From assembly GCA_913773825.1 (NCBI GenBank), contig CAJYHH010000978.1, positions 1 to 5,516 of the forward strand: a stretch of 5,516 nt of DNA, read 5' to 3'. This stretch comes from Candidatus Sericytochromatia bacterium (lineage in GTDB: Bacteria; Cyanobacteriota; Sericytochromatia; UBA7694). The position numbers and the translations under genes are program-made. The notes beneath the pieces were generated by a model. It saw only the letters and a program-made list of their open reading frames with translations, was not told the origin of the DNA and made no database searches. This document shows positions 1-5,251 of the stretch, in pieces (the stretch's first letter is position 1; the number at the start of each line of letters is the position of its first letter).

Positions 1-2
1 GG

Positions 3-152
3 GTCCAAATCAAAAACGGCCAGGTAGTAGCCGAAGTGACCCAAGATCAGAAAAAAGACGGAATGTTTGCTGGCGAAGCCCTGATGGTTGTAACGGATGA
101 TGGTTTATCTGTCAGACGTTGGCTAACGAGTCTGAGCCCTATGGATCAGTGA
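3..152 (+). CDS. C-terminal end of an unrecognised protein (5' partial)
   Basis: A reading frame is open from the left edge for 49 codons and ends at TGA 150-152. The visible peptide begins VQIKNGQVVAEVTQDQ and ends RRWLTSLSPMDQ. Its composition is ordinary and protein-like: mixed charges, no low complexity, and a plausible strand-turn-strand pattern around MFAGEALMVVTDDGLSV. The other two forward frames close within about 110 bases, which supports this one. No family is recognisable from so short a tail and no function is proposed. It converges on the minus-strand barrel gene with only 51 bp between the stop codons, and no clear terminator hairpin with a T-run is visible in that gap. Confidence 0.5.
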   Translation, partial: VQIKNGQVVAEVTQDQKKDGMFAGEALMVVTDDGLSVRRWLTSLSPMDQ

Positions 153-203
153 GAGCAGTGAAGCTAACGCTTGCGGGTCATTTAAAACGCCTGATTACAA
201 GCT

Positions 204-668
204 CTAAAAAGCATAGCCAACTGTAAAGGACGCTGCTGGAAGAAAGCCGACTAAACTGAGGATGACTGCCTGCAGAGGTGAGTAACAGAGGCCTGCCGCC
301 GCACTCAGCGTCAGACCCTGAGCTGCGCGATATTCATAGCCCAGCATTGCCGAGGCACCGGGAGCAATAATAAGCGCCATAAAGCTGGAATGTTGCAAAT
401 AAAGATCAACTTCTGCAAACACGCTGCCTGCAGTGGGTGAAAAATAGGTGCGGCCAGTAAGTGTAAATTCGTTAAGAATGCCCGTAAAGCCAGCATGAAT
501 GCCAAGTGACATCTGCTCATTGAAGTTGTAACTTACTCCCAATCCGTTAGGTAGTTTCGGATACCCAACACCCAGTTCAATCAGCCAAGGGCGCTGGATA
601 CGAATCGGCTGCTCCGTAATTGGGCCTTGAGCATAGGCAGCCTGAGCCTGAAGCAAAGGAATCCCCAA
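204..668 (-). CDS. Small outer-membrane beta-barrel protein, abnormal 5' end
   Basis: The frame ends at TAG 206-204, and the first standard start is TTG at 668-666, giving 154 residues. The mature part looks like a small eight-strand outer-membrane barrel. It has alternating hydrophobic and polar strands with aromatic girdle residues (WLIELGVGYP, GLGVSYNFN, MSLGIHAGFT, NEFTLTGRTYF, VFAEVDLYLQ, LTLSAAAGL, ASFTVGYAF). It ends in Phe, the usual BAM recognition residue. A cleavage-like AAYA/QGP lies near the start. From the TTG the leader would lack a positive n-region. Reading upstream in frame gives a convincing one (LFKGLLSFLGIPLLQAQAAYA), but the only candidate starts there are CTG 692-690 or ATT 770-768, up to the in-frame stop at 803-801. 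Either a non-standard start is used or a small indel separates the gene from its start, so it may be a pseudogene. Barrel identity is inferred from pattern, and the ligand or role is unknown. Confidence 0.65.
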   Translation of the reverse strand: MGIPLLQAQAAYAQGPITEQPIRIQRPWLIELGVGYPKLPNGLGVSYNFNEQMSLGIHAGFTGILNEFTLTGRTYFSPTAGSVFAEVDLYLQHSSFMALIIAPGASAMLGYEYRAAQGLTLSAAAGLCYSPLQAVILSLVGFLPAASFTVGYAF

Positions 669-840
669 GAAGCTAAGTAGCCCTTTAAACAGGATTTGAG
701 AGATTTTATCGGCAAGAGAGAAATACTGAGTGTAAAAGAGGCTGACATAAAGAGGCTTTCTGAGCGTAATAGATTTTTGTTTGGTGCTTGATTCTGACTG
801 TCATTCTCGCTTGGTCTAAGGTGTTGCACTCTGAACTTTT

Positions 841-846
841 AATATA
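841..846 (-). promoter_or_regulatory. Possible -10 element for the barrel gene
   Basis: The minus strand reads TATATT here, a 5 of 6 match to the sigma-70 -10 box. It would place the transcript start near 834, upstream of all candidate starts of the barrel gene (GTG 829, ATG 804, ATG 748, CTG 692, TTG 668). No convincing -35 hexamer lies 16-18 bp upstream, so this is a weak call. Confidence 0.25.
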
Positions 847-1003
847 GGCCCGCTTTGCCAACTTTTAGCTGTTTCAAAACTGAAACTCAACTATTTTCTT
901 GATCACAGGTTCTGAAATCTAAGGGGAGGCCTCACTGACGCTAGGACTGGTTGGGTTAAACAGTATGCTTAAGCTCTGTGTTTTTACGATGGGTAGCCTC
1001 ATC

Positions 1004-1027
1004 ATGCTGATAGAAATGCTGATAGAA
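1004..1027. repeat. Perfect 12-bp tandem duplication
   Basis: ATGCTGATAGAA occurs twice head to tail (1004-1015 and 1016-1027) with no mismatch. It lies 14 bp upstream of the candidate response-regulator box and about 75 bp before the first operon gene, so a change in copy number could alter promoter spacing or leader structure. Confidence 0.9.
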
Positions 1028-1040
1028 CAAAACAAAATCT

Positions 1041-1057
1041 GTTCAGCTTGGGTTAAG
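1041..1057 (+). promoter_or_regulatory. Candidate PhoP/OmpR-type operator (autoregulation)
   Basis: GTTCAG (1041-1046) and GTTAAG (1052-1057) form a direct repeat of hexamers separated by 5 bp. This is the 11-bp periodicity bound by tandem dimers of OmpR/PhoB-family regulators. A further related hexamer, GTTAGG, follows at 1066-1071. A weak -10-like TAGGCT lies at 1068-1073, ten bases after the second hexamer, which resembles the layout of PhoP-activated promoters lacking a good -35. The nearest such regulator is encoded in the operon itself, so autoregulation is the natural inference. Binding has not been shown. Confidence 0.45.
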
Positions 1058-1100
1058 GTTCACGCGTTAGGCTGGGGACAAACCTTAAAGGAGTCCCAAG

Positions 1101-1790
1101 ATGTTGTTTAACCCTGTTTCGATACACCTGATGCTTAACCATGTTCCGCTGATCGGTTCATTTATCGCGACCCTTGTTTTGACCTGGGGATTGTTCCGTC
1201 GTCAGCAAGAGATAATAGGAATGGCCTTAATCATGCTGATTGTGTCGGCTGTTGCGGCTTTGCCTGTCTTTTTTAGTGGAGAAGGAGCGGAGGATGCCGT
1301 TAAACATCTTCCTGCTGTCTCACATGGTCTGATTGAGGCGCATGAAAATATTGCTAAATTAGCGATTGGCTTGATAGAAGGATTGGGTCTTGCTGCTGTT
1401 GGCGGACTGATTATCCTGTATCGTCAGCAGCGTTTGCCCCTATGGTATGCTATGCTCCTTGCCGTACTCTGTGTGGCTAACGGGGGGGCAATGGCTCAGA
1501 CCGCCCATCTTGGAGGCCAGATTCGCCATAGCGAAGTTCGAGGGCTTGCAGAATCTGTTGGACACTCTGAGCAGAGTCCTTTGCCTGCTCAAAACACGTC
1601 CAGTCAAAACCGAAAGGATCATGATGACGACTCAGATCATGATGAGACTGACCAGGAGATTGACAGACGCTCTGATGCAAAACAAAAGCCAGAGCATAAA
1701 GAGCACCCGCAAAAAAAACAGTTATTCCAAGCGGATCGCAGACACTCGCATCAGGATCTTGCAGAGCCAGCTGAAGCCTCTGAACGCTAA
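1101..1790 (+). CDS. Four-helix inner-membrane protein with periplasmic Asp/His-rich tail
   Basis: The ATG at 1101 has a strong AAGGAG (1088-1093) seven bases upstream. The 229-residue product has four membrane segments at about residues 8-32, 39-59, 87-107 and 115-135. It contains the conserved-looking motifs HLMLNHVPLIG, FFSGEGAEDAV and AHLGGQIRH, which I associate with a family of small uncharacterised proteobacterial membrane proteins. The name DUF2231-like is only tentative. Arg-rich loops (FRRQQE, YRQQR) lie after TM1 and TM3, so the positive-inside rule puts both termini in the periplasm. Histidines 9, 14, 75, 81, 136 and 143 lie in the family core and could bind metal or haem, but this is inference. 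The family-like part ends near residue 147. Residues about 150-229 are a hydrophilic tail with the acidic/His stretch DHDDDSDHDETD. The last 167 bp overlap the PepSY frame, and a run of eight A's (1711-1718) could join the two frames. Confidence 0.8.
   Translation: MLFNPVSIHLMLNHVPLIGSFIATLVLTWGLFRRQQEIIGMALIMLIVSAVAALPVFFSGEGAEDAVKHLPAVSHGLIEAHENIAKLAIGLIEGLGLAAVGGLIILYRQQRLPLWYAMLLAVLCVANGGAMAQTAHLGGQIRHSEVRGLAESVGHSEQSPLPAQNTSSQNRKDHDDDSDHDETDQEIDRRSDAKQKPEHKEHPQKKQLFQADRRHSHQDLAEPAEASER
1614..1618 (+). promoter_or_regulatory. Shine-Dalgarno site deciding the PepSY start
   Basis: AAGGA lies inside the preceding gene, 5 bases before ATG 1624 and only 2 before ATG 1621. It supports separate initiation of the PepSY frame and favours ATG 1624. 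It could also be a chance match within coding sequence. Confidence 0.45.
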
Positions 1791-2121
1791 AGTGCTCAGT
1801 CTGAGTTATGACGCGGCACATGATGAGTATCAGGCCCATCTGCTGAGTCAACAAGGGCTAGAGTTTATCAGCGTCATGCAGGTGCAACAGCAGTCATGGG
1901 GATCAATCCGGCAACCCTCTGCCCAGTTTGACATCGGGCAGATTTTGCCGCTTGAAACCTTGCTGAAGCGCTACCTTGCAAGTCGTCCGCACCATTTGCT
2001 TGAAGCTGAACTGGAAAAAGGGTCAACTGGCTGGGTTTATGAACTCGAGTGGATTGAATCTGGACGGGTGGTTAAACTGCATCTTGATGCCCAAAACGGG
2101 CAGATTCTGACTCATTTTTGA
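1624..2121 (+). CDS. PepSY-domain protein, apparently two PepSY units
   Basis: The frame ends at TGA 2119-2121. ATG 1624 was chosen for the AAGGA at 1614-1618, giving 165 residues; the frame is open further upstream inside the previous gene. Residues about 107-163 match the PepSY pattern well: GQILPLETLL, then LLEAELEKGSTGWVYELEW, then VVKLHLDAQNGQIL. Residues about 44-94 appear to be a second, diverged copy (ILQSQLKPLNAKVLSLSYD ... FISVMQVQQQSWGSI). PepSY domains normally act outside the cytoplasm, as inhibitors or sensors of proteases or as partners of signalling proteins. Here no signal peptide or membrane segment exists in the frame, and residues 1-40 are merely basic. That fits better with being the C-terminal part of the upstream membrane protein, reached by a frame change at the A-run 1711-1718. 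The response regulator gene follows after 7 bp. The PepSY call is solid; the true N-terminus is unresolved. Confidence 0.75.
   Translation: MTTQIMMRLTRRLTDALMQNKSQSIKSTRKKNSYSKRIADTRIRILQSQLKPLNAKVLSLSYDAAHDEYQAHLLSQQGLEFISVMQVQQQSWGSIRQPSAQFDIGQILPLETLLKRYLASRPHHLLEAELEKGSTGWVYELEWIESGRVVKLHLDAQNGQILTHF
1711..1718 (+). other. Run of eight A's, candidate frame-change site
   Basis: Eight consecutive A's lie where the membrane-protein frame and the PepSY frame overlap. Reading seven (or ten) A's would continue from the first frame straight into the second. Such runs are known sites of RNA-polymerase slippage, and also of sequencing and replication errors, so the sequence alone cannot say which applies. 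Confidence 0.5.
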
Positions 2122-2128
2122 GGCCTTG

Positions 2129-2791
2129 GTGAGAGTGTTGTTGATTGAAGACGATCAAATCTTAGTGGACCGCCTGCTGCCACGATTGCAGGCGGCTGGC
2201 TATGCCGTTGACGTGACGGCTTCAGGGCAAGATGGGACGTGGCTGGGTAATCAAGAAAACTATGATTTGGCGATCCTTGACCTTGGCTTGCCTGATGCTG
2301 AGGGGCTAGACGTCTTGCGAGCCTGGCGTGCGAGGGGACGCCAGATGCCGGTTTTGATTCTAACGGGCAGAGATTCCTGGCAGGAAAAAATTCAGGGTTT
2401 TTCAGCTGGGGCTGATGATTATCTGGCCAAGCCTTTTTATAGCGAAGAATTACTGGCGCGTATGCAGGCCTTGATTCGCAGACGTTATGGTTTGTTGCCC
2501 GGCAGCCTGTGTCTGGGTTTGCTTGAGCTGGATGAAAATACACAGGAAGTGCTAATCGAAGGACGGCGTGAATCACTGACAGGGCAAGAATTTCGTCTGT
2601 TGCGCTATTTTATGCTCAACCCCGGTCGGATTCTTTCTAAAAATCAGCTGATCGAAAAAATTTATGACACGGGGGCTGAAGCTGACAGTAATACACTTGA
2701 GGTATTTATTGCCCGATTGCGTCAAAAAATCGGTAAAGAAGCGATCCAGACTCGCCGGGGCCAAGGGTATTGTCTGGTCAAACCAGAATGA
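2129..2791 (+). CDS. OmpR/PhoB-family response regulator (PhoP/QseB-like)
   Basis: This is a cytoplasmic transcription factor activated by phosphorylation, probably from the kinase encoded next. GTG 2129 is preferred over TTG 2126: it has GAGG (2120-2123) five bases upstream and gives the typical N-terminus MRVLLIEDDQ. The 220-residue length is normal for the family. Receiver domain, residues about 1-115: acidic pair D8/D9, phospho-acceptor D51 in LAILDLGLPD, T79 in LILTG and K101 in LAKPF, so all catalytic residues are present. Winged-helix DNA-binding domain, about 125-218: SLTGQEFRLLRYFMLNPGRI, then the recognition-helix region NTLEVFIARLRQKIG, then the wing RRGQGYCLV. It starts 7 bp after the PepSY stop and overlaps the kinase start by 4 bp (ATGA), so the genes are probably co-transcribed and translationally coupled. 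The candidate box at 1041-1057 is its likely target. Confidence 0.95.
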   Translation: MRVLLIEDDQILVDRLLPRLQAAGYAVDVTASGQDGTWLGNQENYDLAILDLGLPDAEGLDVLRAWRARGRQMPVLILTGRDSWQEKIQGFSAGADDYLAKPFYSEELLARMQALIRRRYGLLPGSLCLGLLELDENTQEVLIEGRRESLTGQEFRLLRYFMLNPGRILSKNQLIEKIYDTGAEADSNTLEVFIARLRQKIGKEAIQTRRGQGYCLVKPE

Positions 2792-4107
2792 AAACCCAGT
2801 CCTTGGTTGTTTCACTGAGTTGGAGTCTGTCCTTGGGTTTGCTGGTCTTTGCTGTTTTACAATGGCTGCTTGTGACCCAATTGATGCGGCATCTGACGTA
2901 CGAAGAAGTAGGTTCACGGCTGGGCCATGACGGTGAGAGCCTGATACAAGCTTTGCAATTTAGCCCTGATCAGCTGCCTTTATTGAGCCCTGATCGGCTG
3001 GATCCCATCTTTAATCGACCTTTTTCTGGCCATTATTTTATCCTTGACGCCAGAGGGATCCAAATTCATTCTCGCTCGCTCTGGACATACCCCTTAAAAA
3101 CAAGTCCTGATCAGAGTTTGCAGTTGATTTCAGGCCCCTTACAACAGCAGTTGTTAGTCTCGCATCAGTCAGTGTTAAAAAATAATGTTAGGGTCAGCTT
3201 GACGGTTGCTGAAGATATCAGTCCCTTACAACGTACATTAAGGCGTTTTGGCTGGTTGTATGCTTTGTTCTCTGCTGTGATGACTGTTTTATTATTAAGC
3301 CTACAAAACTGGTTGCTTTTGCGTTTGCTGGCCCCGTTGTTGCGGACGCGGGCTGAATTAGAGCGTCTGGCACAGGAAGAAATCCAGATGCTTGATGAAG
3401 CGGTTCCCCGTGAGCTTAAACCTTTGGTTGAGAGCTTTAATAGCTTGTTAAAACTTCAGCAGCAACGACTGACAAGGGCCCGCGATAGCCTGGCTGATCT
3501 GTCTCATGGGCTCAAGCGTCCCTTAAGCCGGATGCGACAATTACTTGAAGAGCAGCCTTGGCCAGAGTTGAGTGCAGAAACTGAAGTCATCCGTGAACGG
3601 ATTGAACGTCAGTTGGCTCATGCCCGTCAAGCCGGTGCTTCACCCTTGCTCAAACCTCTTTTAGTTAAGGACTTGCTTGCTGAGATCTTGCCTGTTCTTG
3701 AAAAGCTTTATGCATACAAAAATCTGGTTTTTGACACACAGGTCTCTGAACAGCGTCTGCTAATGGAGCGGCAAGATGCCCTTGAGTTGCTGGGTAATTT
3801 ACTCGACAATGCCTGTAAATGGGCTCATCATCAGGTTGTCATTCAAGTTGATGCTGATCAGGGGATTACAATTAGCGATGATGGCCCTGGTGTTGATCCT
3901 GAGTTCCGGAACCAAATCAGTCAACGAGGCCTGCGGGCCGATCAACAAGTTCCCGGCCACGGTCTGGGACTTGCCATTGCCCAGGATCTGGCGCAAAGCT
4001 ATGGCGGTGAATTGAGCTTTTTAAGCTGTCCCAGCCTGGGTGGTTTGTTAGTCAGGCTAAGTGGTGAACTGGTTGTCAGTCAGCCGTCATCAAGGGGATC
4101 TACGTGA
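2788..4107 (+). CDS. PhoQ-like membrane sensor histidine kinase with unusual H-box
   Basis: ATG 2788 overlaps the regulator stop in ATGA; a TTG at 2770 is possible but unlikely. The product is 439 residues. TM1 is at about 5-32, a periplasmic sensor at about 33-153, TM2 at about 155-182, a HAMP-like linker at about 180-225, then a dimerisation/phosphotransfer domain and a HATPase_c domain. The sensor has the GHYFILDARG ... SRSLW and SLTVAEDISPLQ segments typical of PhoQ-like kinases found with PepSY proteins. The phospho-acceptor is H240 in LADLSHGLKRPLS. N-box: LLGNLLDNACKWA (335-347). G1: DDGPG (364-368). G2: GHGLGLAIA (390-398). ATP binding and autokinase residues look intact. It is odd that the residue after His is Gly and that position His+4 is Arg (R244), where Thr or Asn is usual and needed for phosphatase activity in this class. 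The stimulus is unknown; divalent cations, peptides or envelope stress are guesses by family. Confidence 0.93.
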   Translation: MKTQSLVVSLSWSLSLGLLVFAVLQWLLVTQLMRHLTYEEVGSRLGHDGESLIQALQFSPDQLPLLSPDRLDPIFNRPFSGHYFILDARGIQIHSRSLWTYPLKTSPDQSLQLISGPLQQQLLVSHQSVLKNNVRVSLTVAEDISPLQRTLRRFGWLYALFSAVMTVLLLSLQNWLLLRLLAPLLRTRAELERLAQEEIQMLDEAVPRELKPLVESFNSLLKLQQQRLTRARDSLADLSHGLKRPLSRMRQLLEEQPWPELSAETEVIRERIERQLAHARQAGASPLLKPLLVKDLLAEILPVLEKLYAYKNLVFDTQVSEQRLLMERQDALELLGNLLDNACKWAHHQVVIQVDADQGITISDDGPGVDPEFRNQISQRGLRADQQVPGHGLGLAIAQDLAQSYGGELSFLSCPSLGGLLVRLSGELVVSQPSSRGST

Positions 4108-4173
4108 AGCTTCGATTGATCATTCCCTGACGACATTCAATCTGTAGGCCTGTGGGTATCTTTTCATCCTGAC

Positions 4174-4208
4174 TGATGCCAGACTCTGTAAACAAGAGTC
4201 TGGCATCA
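4174..4208. terminator. Strong hairpin between convergent genes, candidate bidirectional terminator
   Basis: A perfect 14-bp inverted repeat (4174-4187 with 4195-4208; arm TGATGCCAGACTCT) encloses a 7-base loop. It lies 66 bp past the kinase stop and 21 bp past the bestrophin stop on the other strand, which is the right place to end both transcripts. Neither side carries a clear T-run, so it is not a textbook intrinsic terminator. It could instead stop 3' exonucleases or block readthrough. Confidence 0.6.
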
Positions 4209-4229
4209 AATCTTGATCAACAACCAGCT

Positions 4230-5162
4230 TTAGACTAAAACGCCATTGATCGGCTCCAGAGGCTGAGGCAGAGAATTTTCGCCCATTTCCTGAAGCAGGC
4301 TGATTTCAATATTGCGACAGATCGCACGCAGCGGAATATCATTATCTTTTTCGGCAAACGGGTTTTGAATGGCGCCGCCAATGGCATCTAGGCCTAAAAA
4401 AGCATAGGCGACGACCAAGATAATCACTGGTGCAAACGTGTGCTCAACAATGGCAAAGGGCAAAGTCAGGCAATATAAGGCAACCAGTTGATGCATCAGA
4501 CTAATATAACCAAACGGAATAGGGGTGGAGCGGATTCTTTCGCAGCCTCCCTGAATTTCGCTCAATTCGTGCAGACGCTGTTCAAGCATGGTGACATGTA
4601 AGGTATCCAGCCAACCGTGGCGCCATGCTGCCGCTATCTCATCACTTAGGGCATCAGTCAGTGCCAGCGGCAGATTGGGAACCTGTTTTAGTTTGTCATA
4701 CAGACTAGGAGCAACCCAGGGACGTAAGAACTCTATATCTTGGACGTGTAGATGCATGCGTAAAGCATGAGCAAAGGCAATTTGGAGCTTGACCACGCGC
4801 TGCTGAAGGGCCAGTAATGAGGGCTGTTCGTCCGCTTGCTGAACCCGTATATAGCGCCGCATCTGACGAGTGAGACTGCGGCTGGAATTTGTCAGTTGGC
4901 CCCAAAGTTTACGGCCTTCCCAGAAGCGCTCATAGCTGGCGTTGTTGCGAAAGCCGAGAAAAATACTCAACGCCAGGCCAACCAATGTAAAAGGCAATGT
5001 CGAAAGGGTTAATGAAAACCAGCCTAGATAGATATGCAGCAGGGTTACGACACAGGCCAAGATGACGGTTGCCAATAAGCGCTTCCAGATCAGCGGCAGG
5101 ACGGTCCCGCGAATCTGAAATAAGAGTTTCCACCAAGGGGTTTTTTCAGATTGAATAATCAT
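4230..5162 (-). CDS. Bestrophin-family (YneE-type) anion channel
   Basis: This is an inner-membrane protein of the bacterial bestrophin family, whose characterised members are pentameric anion or cation channels. ATG at 5162-5160 is supported by AAAGG (5174-5170) eight bases upstream. The 310-residue length is normal. The family signature is clear: a short N-terminal helix (TPWWKLLFQIRG), two hydrophobic segments at about 27-45 and 52-70, then GFRNNASYERFWEGRKLWGQL at about 70-90. A cytoplasmic helical section follows, then TPIPFGYISLMHQLVALYCL (about 213-232), a last membrane segment (APVIILVVAYAFLGLDAIG) and the family-typical IQNPFAEKDNDIPL. It is convergent with the signalling operon and separated by a hairpin, so it is an independent transcription unit. 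Its location shows no link to the two-component system, and its ion and physiological role are unknown here. Confidence 0.93.
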   Translation of the reverse strand: MIIQSEKTPWWKLLFQIRGTVLPLIWKRLLATVILACVVTLLHIYLGWFSLTLSTLPFTLVGLALSIFLGFRNNASYERFWEGRKLWGQLTNSSRSLTRQMRRYIRVQQADEQPSLLALQQRVVKLQIAFAHALRMHLHVQDIEFLRPWVAPSLYDKLKQVPNLPLALTDALSDEIAAAWRHGWLDTLHVTMLEQRLHELSEIQGGCERIRSTPIPFGYISLMHQLVALYCLTLPFAIVEHTFAPVIILVVAYAFLGLDAIGGAIQNPFAEKDNDIPLRAICRNIEISLLQEMGENSLPQPLEPINGVLV

Positions 5163-5194
5163 GGAGCTACCTTTAGCGTTAAATTAAAGATTTC

Positions 5195-5223
5195 ATTTTA
5201 GTCTCTGCTGAGTAATCTGCCAC
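5195..5223 (-). promoter_or_regulatory. Candidate sigma-70 promoter of the bestrophin gene
   Basis: On the minus strand, GTGGCA (5223-5218, 4 of 6 to the -35 consensus) and TAAAAT (5200-5195, 5 of 6 to the -10) are separated by 17 bp. The start point would be near 5188, leaving a leader of about 26 bases with the Shine-Dalgarno site at its end. Confidence 0.45.
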
Positions 5224-5251
5224 ACTGTTATTTCAAGTAAATGATCGTGTC

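Larger units (their letters stand above)
693..1100. other. Divergent intergenic / leader region
   Basis: This stretch separates the minus-strand barrel gene from the plus-strand signalling operon. Its left part (about 693-830) holds the disputed 5' end of the barrel gene, including a 9-bp direct repeat (735-743 and 749-757). Its right part holds a perfect 12-bp tandem repeat (1004-1027), a PhoP/OmpR-type direct repeat (1041-1057) and the operon's Shine-Dalgarno site (AAGGAG, 1088-1093). A 48-codon open frame from ATG 965 to TAA 1109-1111 crosses it, but that frame lacks a ribosome binding site and is not called as a gene. No RNA gene is recognised. Confidence 0.7.

Noticed and set aside
158..226. 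22-codon plus-strand frame from GTG after the partial gene
   Set aside because: Very short, unrecognised, and its end overlaps the minus-strand barrel gene.
965..1111. 48-codon plus-strand frame (starts MLKLCVFTMG) ending just inside the membrane-protein gene
   Set aside because: It has no Shine-Dalgarno, it runs through the candidate operator and the operon's ribosome binding site, and its sequence is not recognisable. A leader peptide cannot be fully excluded.
1477..1854. 125-codon minus-strand frame under the membrane/PepSY genes
   Set aside because: No ribosome binding site or recognisable domain, and it is antisense to well-supported coding sequence.
2112..2576. 154-codon minus-strand frame under the response regulator
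   Set aside because: Antisense to a regulator with all catalytic residues intact; its composition is that of a complementary-strand artefact.
2770..2787. TTG start extending the kinase by six residues
   Set aside because: The ATGA overlap at 2788-2791 is the classic coupled start, and the extension (SGQTR) adds nothing typical of the family.
4104..4130. GTG after AAGGGG at the end of the kinase gene, encoding MKLRLIIP then stop
   Set aside because: Only eight codons. It might be the stub of a lost downstream gene, but no further homologous reading frame follows.
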